In this document: piece after piece, positions 1-7,048 of the stretch
Layout of the letters: each line of letters begins with the position of its first letter
How positions within the stretch are numbered: position 1 is the first letter of the stretch
NCBI RefSeq assembly: GCF_000428045.1
Contig: NZ_KE386616.1
Location: 31,942-83,599 of the forward strand
From: Sedimenticola selenatireducens DSM 17993
GTDB lineage: Bacteria; Pseudomonadota; Gammaproteobacteria; Chromatiales; Chromatiaceae
Direction of reading: 5' to 3'
DNA length: 51,658 nt
Program-made: the position numbers and the translations under genes
The notes under the pieces: generated by a model
What the model was told of the DNA's origin: nothing
What the model saw: only the letters and a program-made list of their open reading frames with translations
Database searches by the model: none

Positions 1-210
1 ATGATGGGTGGCCGGCAAGGCTATCCCCAGGGTGGTCCCGGGATGATGGGGGGTCCGCAAGGTTATCGCCAGGGTGGTCCCGGGATGATGGGGGGTCCGC
101 AAGGTTATCCCCAGGGTGGTCCCGGGATGATGGGGGGTCCGCAAGGTTATCCCCAGGGTGGTCCCGGGATGATGGGGGGGCCGCAAGGTTATCGCCAGGG
201 TGGTCAAATG
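1..210 (+). repeat. 42-bp tandem repeat, five copies
   Basis: Five consecutive 42-bp units are nearly identical in DNA as well as protein. Differences are few: the first unit differs at several bases, and units two and five carry CGC where others carry CCC in the Tyr-Pro/Arg codon. The low synonymous divergence suggests recent unit expansion or gene conversion, and the copy number is probably variable between strains. Confidence 0.85.
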
Positions 211-219
211 CCTGAGTGA
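1..219 (+). CDS. C-terminal part of a Gly/Gln/Met-rich repeat protein (partial)
   Basis: The reading frame is open from the first base to a TGA at 217-219, so this is the tail of a longer gene cut by the window edge. It consists of five tandem copies of a 14-residue unit close to MMGGPQGYPQGGPG, followed by GGQMPE. The copies start at 1, 43, 85, 127 and 169. The composition (Gly, Gln, Pro, Met, Tyr) is that of a flexible or disordered low-complexity tail. No catalytic motif is present in what remains, so no function is assigned; the N-terminal domain lies outside the window. Confidence 0.6.
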   Translation: MMGGRQGYPQGGPGMMGGPQGYRQGGPGMMGGPQGYPQGGPGMMGGPQGYPQGGPGMMGGPQGYRQGGQMPE

Positions 220-419
220 TTAAAAATAAGGTACCCCGGCATGATGTGATGGGTTTCGCCAACAATCGGGTTCGCGAAACTTATTACAGCCTATCGCCGG
301 TATCCATAATGTTAACCGTGCTGTTTCCTTGGATTAGGGAGTTTGCAGGAATGACAAAATATTGCGACTTATCACTAATAAATTAACCATCGGACGAATA
401 TCCTCGCTGCAAAATTATA

Positions 420-620
420 TCAGGGCGGGTGACGATCGATTGTTAGGGGCGAACGTGGTTTGGTTGAATGATGGATTGCCACGCCTGCTTTTCTGAGTCC
501 GCCGTCGTTTGGCATGGCTTCAGCAGGAGGTGAGAGCGCCGGTGATCTTAATCCCGTTGTGACCTTCACTTTGGCTTTAAACCGCTTCCAGTTGTTTTTT
601 AAAATATCTCGGGTTATCAC
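420..620 (-). pseudogene. CsbD-like stress protein remnant
   Basis: Read on the minus strand from GTG at 620, the first 19 residues (ITRDILKNNWKRFKAKVK after the start) match the usual beginning of CsbD-family proteins, which start with a similar N-W-K-x-F-K-x-K-V-K block. After that block the frame loses the expected W-G-K-L-T-D-D-D stretch. Weak fragments of the family C-terminus (EKQAW) appear in another frame. There is no clear ribosome binding site. The most likely reading is a frameshifted, decayed csbD-like gene; a chance ORF is the alternative. Confidence 0.35.
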
Positions 621-750
621 AATTCTACCGCTCAGTTCCCGACTGGCGATATTGCCAATCGGGAATCTTTCACTGTCACCGGAGGAGTAGGCCTGGTCTA
701 TTGCCTTTCCCTATACACCGGCTTATTGCGGAAACACGGGCTAACCCGCT

Positions 751-1029
751 TTATTTGCCTTTTTTGGCATCTTTTCCAGGGACGGCCTGCGGTGGTTTCT
801 GCTGCTGCGGTTTTTGCTGTTGCGGCTGTACTTGTTGCGTTTTTTGACTTGCAGGTCTGTCGTCATGCTTGGCAGCAGTTAATGGGCTGTCCTTGTCATC
901 TGAATCTGAATCTGAAACTTTTGAAAACGGCGCATTAAATTTCGTTACAGGCTTTTGCTCCTGTTGGGTACCCTTTTTCTCACTGTTTTTCCCACTGTAA
1001 AGTGAATCCTGTTGACGTGGTTTGTCCAT
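751..1029 (-). CDS. Small low-complexity hydrophilic protein, unknown function
   Basis: A 92-residue ORF on the minus strand starts at an ATG preceded by AGAGG at suitable spacing. The product is very polar: Lys/Asp/Ser-rich in the first two thirds (including an SDSDSDDKDS acidic run) and Gln/Pro/Lys-rich at the end (repeated QQQKPQQ). There is no signal peptide, membrane segment or recognised domain, and it looks intrinsically disordered. The overlapping plus-strand ORF with Phe/Ala/Val-rich sequence is a shadow. The ribosome binding site supports expression, but it could also be a decaying gene in this accessory stretch. Confidence 0.45.
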   Translation of the reverse strand: MDKPRQQDSLYSGKNSEKKGTQQEQKPVTKFNAPFSKVSDSDSDDKDSPLTAAKHDDRPASQKTQQVQPQQQKPQQQKPPQAVPGKDAKKGK

Positions 1030-1267
1030 AATAACCTCTGCTTATTTCCTCGGCCCGCACATTTGCGAGCAGCCGGAACAGTCATGATGGGCGTATCTCA
1101 CCGTTGCGTCTGTACGTTGCCACACACAGCATTTTCTGAGAGGGCAATACAGTAAATTCCGTTGGTCAACTTACTTGCCAACGCGGTTTCGGATAATAAG
1201 CGCAATTGGTAATCGGGAGGCCAGCTGGTAGAGTCAGCGCTTCTCCCGACCAAGAGATGAAGCACTT
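1030..1267. other. Gene-free stretch with decayed sequence
   Basis: No credible ORF, RNA gene or strong hairpin was recognised here. It separates the small minus-strand ORF from transposase fragments and probably belongs to the same eroded accessory DNA. Confidence 0.4.
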
Positions 1268-1348
1268 ATGAGCTACAGCCAGCTGATCGAACATAAACGA
1301 TACCAAGTTTTAGCACTAAAGAAAGCCGGACATTCACATTATTTGTGA
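1268..1348 (+). pseudogene. IS30-family transposase N-terminal fragment
   Basis: The ATG at 1268 opens a 26-codon frame, MSYSQLIEHKRYQVLALKKAGHS, ending at TGA 1346-1348. It resembles the conserved start of IS30-family transposases (M-S-Y-x-Q-L-x-x-x-x-R-Y-Q-I-x-A-L-x-K-A-G-x-S), which is the N-terminal helix-turn-helix. Everything after the GHS block is missing, because the sequence runs directly into an IS630-type fragment in another frame. It cannot encode a functional transposase. Confidence 0.6.
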
Positions 1349-1657
1349 TAATTACGCAACGCATAAATACCCAAAGGTGAAAGGCTGGTTGAGATGCCAC
1401 AAACGTTTTTACATACGTTTTATGTCGACCAGCGTATCGCGGTTAAACATGATGGAGAGATTCTTTCGTGAATTAACGCTAAGCAGTTAAGGCGGGTGTG
1501 TTCAGTAGTGTTAAAGAACATCAAGAGTCAGTCATGACATTCATTGAAAAGCATAATAAGGTACCAGCGTCCTACATCTTGACCAAGTCAACGTAGTGAT
1601 ATTCTGGAGAAAGTAAAGCGTGGAAGAGAAACGCTGAATAAGTTACAAACTGTTTGA
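1335..1657 (+). pseudogene. IS630-family transposase C-terminal remnant
   Basis: Translating from 1335 gives CDNYATHKYPKVKGWL and then LNMMERFFRELT before a TAA at 1488-1490. These match the catalytic DDE region of IS630-family transposases: the second Asp in CDNYATHK and the Glu in MMERFFRELT. Homology continues in a shifted frame (KAGVFSSVKEHQESVMTFIEKHN), then after further breaks as DILEKVKRGRETLNKLQ ending at TGA 1655-1657. At least two frameshifts and an internal stop make it a dead remnant. No terminal inverted repeats were recognised. Confidence 0.75.
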
Positions 1658-1762
1658 CGACCTACACTAGCAAATAAAATTCGTGTGGTATTAAATGGTG
1701 CGTTAGTAATTTCTGTATCACCGATCCAAGTCAGATGCACATTGCAAGAGGAATAAAAAAGC

Positions 1763-3910
1763 ATGCGTGAAGATGTCGCTCAATTTGAGAATATGGTCGA
1801 GTTTGATTCCCAACAGGGTGCTATCACCTTTTGTGGGCGGCGTGCCATTTTGGTCAACACAAATGCCATGGGTGTTCTGCGGCATGAGTTGATTCAAACC
1901 TTAGGACGGGATATTGCCAAGGTAATTCTCACCCGTTACGGTTTTAGTTGTGGCCAAGAAGATGCTGAAACTCTTGAGACTGAATTTCGCCCTAAAGGAT
2001 TATCAGAGTTTGTCATGGCTGGGCCTCGTCTACATATGATTGCCGGCATTGCTCAGGTAATACCAGAGAAACTGGAAGTCAATGCTGAGACAGGGAAATA
2101 CCATATGTCTGGCACTTGGTTAGGTTCTTATGAGGCAGAGCAACATCTGCATCTGTATGGCCCGGATCAAGAGTCTGTGTGCTGGACATTGGCAGGTTAT
2201 GCCTCTGGTTACTCTTCCGTAGTATTCAATACCTCAATGATCTGTGTGGAACATAAGTGTGAGGGGCGTGGCGATAACTGCTGTACCTGGTCTCTGATGC
2301 CGGCAGATGAGTGCGGTCCCGAATGGGGCGAGATACATAAATATTTCAAGCCGCTGAATATTCATGCTCACATTAATCTGCTGGAGCAGAAGGTTAAGGA
2401 ACGGACGCAAGCTTTAGAGGCCTCGGAGCAACGTTACCGTGAGTTGCTGAAAAACTTACCTGATATTGCATTTAATATGGATACGGATGGACGGCTGACT
2501 GAACTTAACAGTTCAGGCCGTGCGCGCCTGGGGATTTCCATTAGTGATGTTCCAAATGTCGTGCTGAGTGATCTTCTGGCACCCTTCGAGCATCGAAAAA
2601 TAATTAATTTTATCCGCCAATTATCAAGAGAACGCAAAACCAACCGGCTGGACGTGACTTTTATCGATGGTAATGAAGAGGAGTTTCCTGCCCAACTGCT
2701 GATAAAGCCCATAGTGGTGAAGGATGTGTTGATCGGTTACCAGGGGTTGGCGGTAGATATGGCCGCGCAGAAGGCCCGCGAACGGCGTTTGTCCGAATAT
2801 GCGAGCCGGCTTGAGCACCGCGAGGAACAAATTTATGACTTGATCAGTGACGCCCTCTATGTGACGGATCATGAAGGCTGTTTTATTCTGGTAAATGCCA
2901 CCATGGCCAGACGTATGGAAACCACCGAGGAAGAGGCCATAGGCAAGAATTTTGCCGAATTTGTTCCTCCTTCGGCCGCTGACCGTATTAATCAGGAACT
3001 CAGACTCTGTTTGAGCGGAGAACGGACAGAGCCATTTGAGTTATCCCTGCCGGGTCGCGAGGGGCAAGTGCGTATTGTCGAGGTGAGTAATGAGCCGCTG
3101 ATAGAAAATGGTAAGGTGATTGGTGTGGTAGGGGTTGCCCGGGATATCACTATCCGACGCGAACTGGAGCGTCGGCTTGCACAATCCTCACGGTTGGCCG
3201 CCCTGGGTGAGTTTGCCTCCGGGATTGCACATGAGATAAATAATCCGATCGGTCTGATTTCGGGATATGCGGAGGAGATCCTGGATCTGATGAAGGATCT
3301 GCCCGCCGCCGCTGGGCTGCCTGAAATAGAAATATTTCGGCGAGGGCTGAATACGATTCAGGAGCAGGCTTATCGCTGTAAATATATCACCGGGAACCTC
3401 CTCTCATTTGCCAAGCAGCAAAAAGTGTTGTTGCAGCCGACCTATATGGATCAGCTTGTGCGGGAATCGGTCGAATTCTTTATCGAGGGCAAACAGGCCA
3501 AGGGGATTGAGGTGTTGGTGGAGACTGAGGAGGAGTCGATGATGGTTGACACCGATCCCAACCTGTATGGTCAAGTGATGCTGAATCTGTTGAAAAATGC
3601 CTGTGATGCGATGAACGGTAAGGGGCGAATCTGGGTTCGGTTATATCGTGAACAAGAGACGATGATCCTGGAGGTGGATGACGAGGGCCCCGGGCTGGCA
3701 CCGGATATTGCCAGTCAGATATTCGATCCGTTTTTTACCACAAAGGGACCAGGGGCCGGAAGTGGATTAGGGCTTTCAATTTGTTATGGTATCGTGGGAG
3801 AACTGCAGGGAAATATCAGTTATGTTGCACGCCCTGGAGGTGGGGCTCGGTTTCGAGTAAGTACGCCCTTTGTCCCGAGTGATGAAAATAGATTCCAGAA
3901 CGGCAGATAG
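1763..3910 (+). CDS. Sensor histidine kinase with XylR_N/V4R ligand module and two PAS domains
   Basis: This 715-residue protein starts at ATG 1763 behind AGAGGA. Residues ~20-125 resemble the XylR_N activator domain, followed by a V4R segment (~125-190) with the Cys-rich CVEHKCEGRGDNCCTW stretch typical of the metal- and phenol-sensing module of XylR/DmpR-type regulators. A short coiled linker, two PAS domains (~215-335 and ~350-475), a HisKA domain with the H-box AHEINNP (His490) and an HATPase domain (N-box NLLKNACDA, G-boxes DEGPGL and GSGLGL) follow. There is no transmembrane segment, so it should be a soluble cytoplasmic kinase. The adjacent sigma54 response regulator is its obvious partner. 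By family knowledge the XylR_N/V4R unit binds aromatic effectors; sensing a cresol-like phenol is inference from the downstream operon. Confidence 0.88.
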   Translation: MREDVAQFENMVEFDSQQGAITFCGRRAILVNTNAMGVLRHELIQTLGRDIAKVILTRYGFSCGQEDAETLETEFRPKGLSEFVMAGPRLHMIAGIAQVIPEKLEVNAETGKYHMSGTWLGSYEAEQHLHLYGPDQESVCWTLAGYASGYSSVVFNTSMICVEHKCEGRGDNCCTWSLMPADECGPEWGEIHKYFKPLNIHAHINLLEQKVKERTQALEASEQRYRELLKNLPDIAFNMDTDGRLTELNSSGRARLGISISDVPNVVLSDLLAPFEHRKIINFIRQLSRERKTNRLDVTFIDGNEEEFPAQLLIKPIVVKDVLIGYQGLAVDMAAQKARERRLSEYASRLEHREEQIYDLISDALYVTDHEGCFILVNATMARRMETTEEEAIGKNFAEFVPPSAADRINQELRLCLSGERTEPFELSLPGREGQVRIVEVSNEPLIENGKVIGVVGVARDITIRRELERRLAQSSRLAALGEFASGIAHEINNPIGLISGYAEEILDLMKDLPAAAGLPEIEIFRRGLNTIQEQAYRCKYITGNLLSFAKQQKVLLQPTYMDQLVRESVEFFIEGKQAKGIEVLVETEEESMMVDTDPNLYGQVMLNLLKNACDAMNGKGRIWVRLYREQETMILEVDDEGPGLAPDIASQIFDPFFTTKGPGAGSGLGLSICYGIVGELQGNISYVARPGGGARFRVSTPFVPSDENRFQNGR

Positions 3911-4001
3911 GCTATCGCCTGTGACACCTGGATAATGGTAGACCTTATAATAGTAATGTTTAGGCGTATTTCTCTTCGCCTGAGCAGGGGTAAGTTATAC
4001 T

Positions 4002-5378
4002 GTGGATAATCGTAAAAACATTTTGATTGTTGATGATGAGCCGCGGTTCAGGGAACTCCTTTGCAGCCGTTTGCAGCGGCGCAACTACAATATAATCGAA
4101 GCTGAAGATGGTGTGCGGGCTCTGGAGCATGCTGAGCGTGCCCGAGTAGACCTGGCGTTGGTGGATATCAATCTGCCTGGGATGGATGGTATTGAGCTGT
4201 TACAACGGCTCAAAGAGCTGGATGGACGGATAGAGGTAGTGATCGTCACCGGCTATAGCAATATAGAAACTGCCATTGCGGCCATGAAACATGGGGCGTA
4301 CGACTATCTGTCGAAGCCCTACAAGCTCAGTGAACTGGAGGCGGTGGTGGAGAGGGCGCTGGAGAAGCAGCGACTGACCCAGTGCTGTGCCGGTCTCTCC
4401 GCCGAGGTGAATCATCTGCGCGAGCGCAGTTGGTCTTTGCCGGTGGGGCAGAGTGAACCTTGGCTGAATTTAATGCAAGTAGTGCAAAAGATCGCTTCCT
4501 TGGGGGTCCCGGTATCGGTGCTGATTACTGGACCGAGTGGTGCTGGCAAAGAGGTAATTGCCCGCGCCCTGCATCAATTGAGCAACGCAAATTGCAATCC
4601 GTTTGTGCCGATAAACTGCAGTCTTTTACAGGAAAATCTGCTGGATAGTGAATTGTTTGGCCATAAAAAGGGCTCATTCACTGGGGCTGTGGCTGATAAG
4701 GAGGGTCTGTTTTATACCGCGCGGGACGGTATTTTGTTTCTTGATGAGATCGGTGAGCTGCCAGAATCCAGTCAGGCCAAACTGTTGCGGGTACTGGAGA
4801 CTGGTGAGTATCGCCCGGTTGGTGGGACCAAGGAGCTCCACACCAATGCCCGTATTATTGCGGCCACCAATGTTGATCTTGAGAAGGCTGTCGCCGAGGG
4901 ACGCTTCCGGCAGGACCTGTTCTATAGGCTTAATGTAATCAATATCAAAGTCCCATCCTTGAGCGAACGGCGCGATGATGTGCCCCTGCTGGTCGAGCAT
5001 TTTATGGAACGGGGCAAGAGCCTGTCCGCACTGTCGCTGAAGTTCACCGCTGAGGCAATGGCTCGGTTAATGGCCTACCCCTGGCCAGGCAATACCCGCG
5101 AGCTACGCAATGTAGTCGAGCGAATTATGGTATTGAATGTGGGCGATCTGGTAGAGGATGCTATGGTAGCGGCCATGCTGAATCAGCAGCAGGAACAGGC
5201 AGCTGTCGCAAACACCGCCCCGTTTGAAGAGGTTATCCCGTTGGCAGAGTTGGAACATACTTATGTGAAATGGGCTGCCGAGCAGTTAGATGGAAATCTC
5301 AGTGCACTTTCCAGGTGTCTGGGGATTTCACGTTCCAAAGTATACCGAATACTCAAGCAGATCGAAGCGTCCGTTTAG
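4002..5378 (+). CDS. Sigma54-dependent response regulator, NtrC family
   Basis: A 458-residue protein with GTG start at 4002 behind AGGGG. The receiver domain (~5-120) has acidic residues D11/D12, phospho-acceptor D55 (VDINLPGMDG) and the SKPY lysine motif. The AAA+ sigma54-interaction domain (~150-380) has Walker A GPSGAGKE (177-184), the sigma54-contact loop GSFTGA (224-229, Ser in place of the common Ala) and Walker B ILFLDE (244-249). A Fis-type helix-turn-helix closes the protein (LSALSRCLGISRSKVYRIL). It lies 91 bp after the V4R kinase gene, very likely co-transcribed. Two palindromes and a sigma54 promoter lie downstream before the cytochrome operon, so activation of that operon is the expected role. 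Partner and target are inferred from position. Confidence 0.92.
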   Translation: MDNRKNILIVDDEPRFRELLCSRLQRRNYNIIEAEDGVRALEHAERARVDLALVDINLPGMDGIELLQRLKELDGRIEVVIVTGYSNIETAIAAMKHGAYDYLSKPYKLSELEAVVERALEKQRLTQCCAGLSAEVNHLRERSWSLPVGQSEPWLNLMQVVQKIASLGVPVSVLITGPSGAGKEVIARALHQLSNANCNPFVPINCSLLQENLLDSELFGHKKGSFTGAVADKEGLFYTARDGILFLDEIGELPESSQAKLLRVLETGEYRPVGGTKELHTNARIIAATNVDLEKAVAEGRFRQDLFYRLNVINIKVPSLSERRDDVPLLVEHFMERGKSLSALSLKFTAEAMARLMAYPWPGNTRELRNVVERIMVLNVGDLVEDAMVAAMLNQQQEQAAVANTAPFEEVIPLAELEHTYVKWAAEQLDGNLSALSRCLGISRSKVYRILKQIEASV

Positions 5379-5529
5379 ACGGCTGGTGGCGTCCACGTCG
5401 GCTGCCAACCGTTCTGTGTGATCGATCCTTCTAGCCCCTTATGCCTGTCGGAAAAGAGGCGGCCACGACTCTCACGTTGCTACACATTTGAGCCCCTGTC
5501 CCGGTCAGTTTTGTGTCGAGGATGGGGCT

Positions 5530-5554
5530 AAAAATAACCTGTCTGGTTATTTTT
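5530..5554 (+). terminator. AT-rich hairpin, probable terminator of the two-component operon
   Basis: AAAAATAACC and GGTTATTTTT form a perfect 10-bp stem around a TGTCT loop, with the right arm ending in a run of T. It lies about 150 bp after the regulator stop. Because of the A-run on the left arm it could also act bidirectionally. The stem is AT-rich, so its strength is uncertain. Confidence 0.5.
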
Positions 5555-5647
5555 CTGCGGTCAATAAAGTTAACCGCCGCCCGTTTCAAGCTGTCATCCT
5601 GAGCAATCCAAAACAGCGGCCCGGCGGCGGGTTGAGAGTGTCTCATA

Positions 5648-5682
5648 TCAAGCCACTGTCTCGATTCGAGACAGTGGCTTGA
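5648..5682. promoter_or_regulatory. Long palindrome containing activator site 1 (UAS)
   Basis: A perfect inverted repeat with 17-bp arms (TCAAGCCACTGTCTCGA and its complement) around one central T. Its core, TGTCTCGATTCGAGACA at 5657-5673, has the same TGTCT-N7-AGACA layout as the second site at 5738. It is about 175-190 bp upstream of the sigma54 promoter, a usual distance for an enhancer bound by an NtrC-type activator. Binding by the adjacent response regulator is inferred. Confidence 0.6.
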
Positions 5683-5737
5683 TAGACATTGTAAAAAAGG
5701 CAGTTTTACCTCGGATCCCACGGAGAGGAGTCATAAG

Positions 5738-5754
5738 TGTCTTATTTTGAGACA
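5738..5754. promoter_or_regulatory. Activator site 2 (UAS) upstream of the pch-type operon
   Basis: TGTCTTATTTTGAGACA is a 17-bp imperfect palindrome matching the core of the site at 5657-5673 in 12 of 17 positions, including both outer pentamers. The centres are 81 bp apart, roughly eight helical turns. It lies about 90 bp upstream of the -24 element. Confidence 0.55.
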
Positions 5755-5844
5755 AATAGCGACCTGGTAAAAAACGCGTAAAACTCCCGATAAAATATCA
5801 CTAACATACTGAATTAATTAGATATTATATCTTTATCGCGCGAG

Positions 5845-5861
5845 TTGGCCTTTGACTTGCA
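5845..5861 (+). promoter_or_regulatory. Sigma54 (-24/-12) promoter of the p-cresol-type operon
   Basis: TTGGCCTTTGACTTGCA carries GG at 5847-5848 and GC at 5859-5860 with exactly 10 bp between, the defining sigma54 spacing, plus the TTGCA context of the -12 element. Transcription would begin near 5872. That rules out the upstream in-frame GTG at 5862 as a start and supports the ATG at 5931. Confidence 0.75.
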
Positions 5862-5930
5862 GTGCCCTATGTGGTCGAGCCCGAGGGGCATTGCCCGTTT
5901 ATAAAGAAATACAGCCATGAGGAGTTCAGT

Positions 5931-6284
5931 ATGAAGACCAAGCGTGCCTGGCAGACAGCGCTATTGATCACCCTGTTGGGGAGCAACCTTTTACTTTTTA
6001 GTACTCTTGTTCGTGCCTACAATGCAGATTCATGGCGCGAGGCGGGTCAGGTTTACCAAAAGGTTTGTGGCCATTGCCATGAAACCGGAATCGGGCCGCA
6101 GCTCAAGGGACGCAATCTCCCAACTGCCTACATCAATCAGATGGTGCGACAGGGTAATCGGGCCATGCCTGCGTTTCGACTGTCTGATGTCAATGACCAG
6201 ACGTTGAATCAATTGGCGCTGTTGATCGGTAACAGCAAGCTGACAGACAACCTCATGCGTAGTGGCAAGGTTGCTGAAAAATAG
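5931..6284 (+). CDS. pchC: Periplasmic cytochrome c subunit of a p-cresol methylhydroxylase-type enzyme
   Basis: A 117-residue protein starting at ATG 5931 behind GAGGAG. Residues 1-30 form a Sec signal peptide (basic start, hydrophobic core, VRAY end). The haem c site is CGHCH at 46-50, and the likely Met ligand is M79 in AMPAF. After cleavage the mature protein would be about 88 residues, close to the small cytochrome subunit PchC of flavocytochrome 4-cresol methylhydroxylase. It would take electrons from the flavoprotein and pass them to the respiratory chain. First gene after the sigma54 promoter. EhyA-type cytochromes of eugenol hydroxylase are the nearest alternative. Confidence 0.82.
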   Translation: MKTKRAWQTALLITLLGSNLLLFSTLVRAYNADSWREAGQVYQKVCGHCHETGIGPQLKGRNLPTAYINQMVRQGNRAMPAFRLSDVNDQTLNQLALLIGNSKLTDNLMRSGKVAEK

Positions 6285-6292
6285 GGGGCGAG

Positions 6293-7003
6293 ATGGAATT
6301 GAAGCGACGCAGATTTTTACAGGGCATGCTGGCCGGTGGCGGGGCCTTGGCCAGCGGTGGCCTGTTCAGCGCTATGGCGGCTGCACTTGATGTCAGTCCG
6401 GTTTCTGCCTCAGCCAGACAGCTGTGGCTTAAGAATGGCGCTCCACGTGAGGCCGAGTTTGCTCAAGGATTGGCAATGGCCAACCCGGATGGGCTAACCC
6501 GTTTATCTCTCAGCCGTGCCGAGCTCTATCGCCCTACACATCTACAACACCTGCTCGCTACCTACAGCGGACAGCAGCTGGTGGGGATGATGGAACAGGG
6601 TGCCTTTGAACTCCTGCATGAACTGGTGCGCAGTGCTGGTGGGCGTGTGCTCTACACCGGCCAGCACAGGTGGGGAGGAGGGGCGCATGATCGCCCTCGT
6701 CACGCGATCGCGACCACGCCACAGACCCAGCGCCTGGGCAACATCTTATACCGCAATTTGCGAGTCCTCGGGGAGCATGTGTTGCTGAATCAGCTGCACG
6801 CTACGGGCAGTATGGCAAGCCTGTCGGGTACCCGAGGGCCGTCGATGCCCCACGGCTCCTGGCCGGAATTGGTGGGTGCGGCCCTGGGAAATGTCGGGGC
6901 ATCTGCAGGACGGCCCTATCCCGTTGAGAAAAAACCACACATGCAATTGGTCGCCGATGCAACGCCGGGCGGGAGCCTTGTCTCCTTTATGTTTGAGGTG
7001 TAA
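6293..7003 (+). CDS. pchX: PchX-like Tat-exported protein of unknown function
   Basis: This 236-residue protein begins 8 bp after the cytochrome stop, behind a GGGGGCGAG ribosome site. Its N-terminus RRRFLQG followed by a hydrophobic Gly/Ala stretch is a twin-arginine signal. The mature part has no recognised enzyme motif or Cys pair. By position it corresponds to the uncharacterised pchX gene between pchC and pchF in Pseudomonas p-cresol operons. Tat export suggests it folds, perhaps around a cofactor, before reaching the periplasm. A role as assembly factor or chaperone for the flavocytochrome is a guess. Confidence 0.6.
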   Translation: MELKRRRFLQGMLAGGGALASGGLFSAMAAALDVSPVSASARQLWLKNGAPREAEFAQGLAMANPDGLTRLSLSRAELYRPTHLQHLLATYSGQQLVGMMEQGAFELLHELVRSAGGRVLYTGQHRWGGGAHDRPRHAIATTPQTQRLGNILYRNLRVLGEHVLLNQLHATGSMASLSGTRGPSMPHGSWPELVGAALGNVGASAGRPYPVEKKPHMQLVADATPGGSLVSFMFEV

Positions 7004-7048
7004 TCGCCGGGCCATCAGATCGCTTAACTGCATCCGAGGAGGATGAAG

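Noticed and set aside
5431-5721. Minus-strand 96-codon ORF between the regulator and the cytochrome gene
   Set aside because: It overlaps the terminator-like hairpin and the palindromic activator sites, has no domain or ribosome site, and the palindromes explain its openness.
5862-5930. Upstream GTG start extending the cytochrome by 23 residues
   Set aside because: It lies before the predicted sigma54 transcription start (~5872), and the extension would precede a normal signal peptide that begins at 5931.
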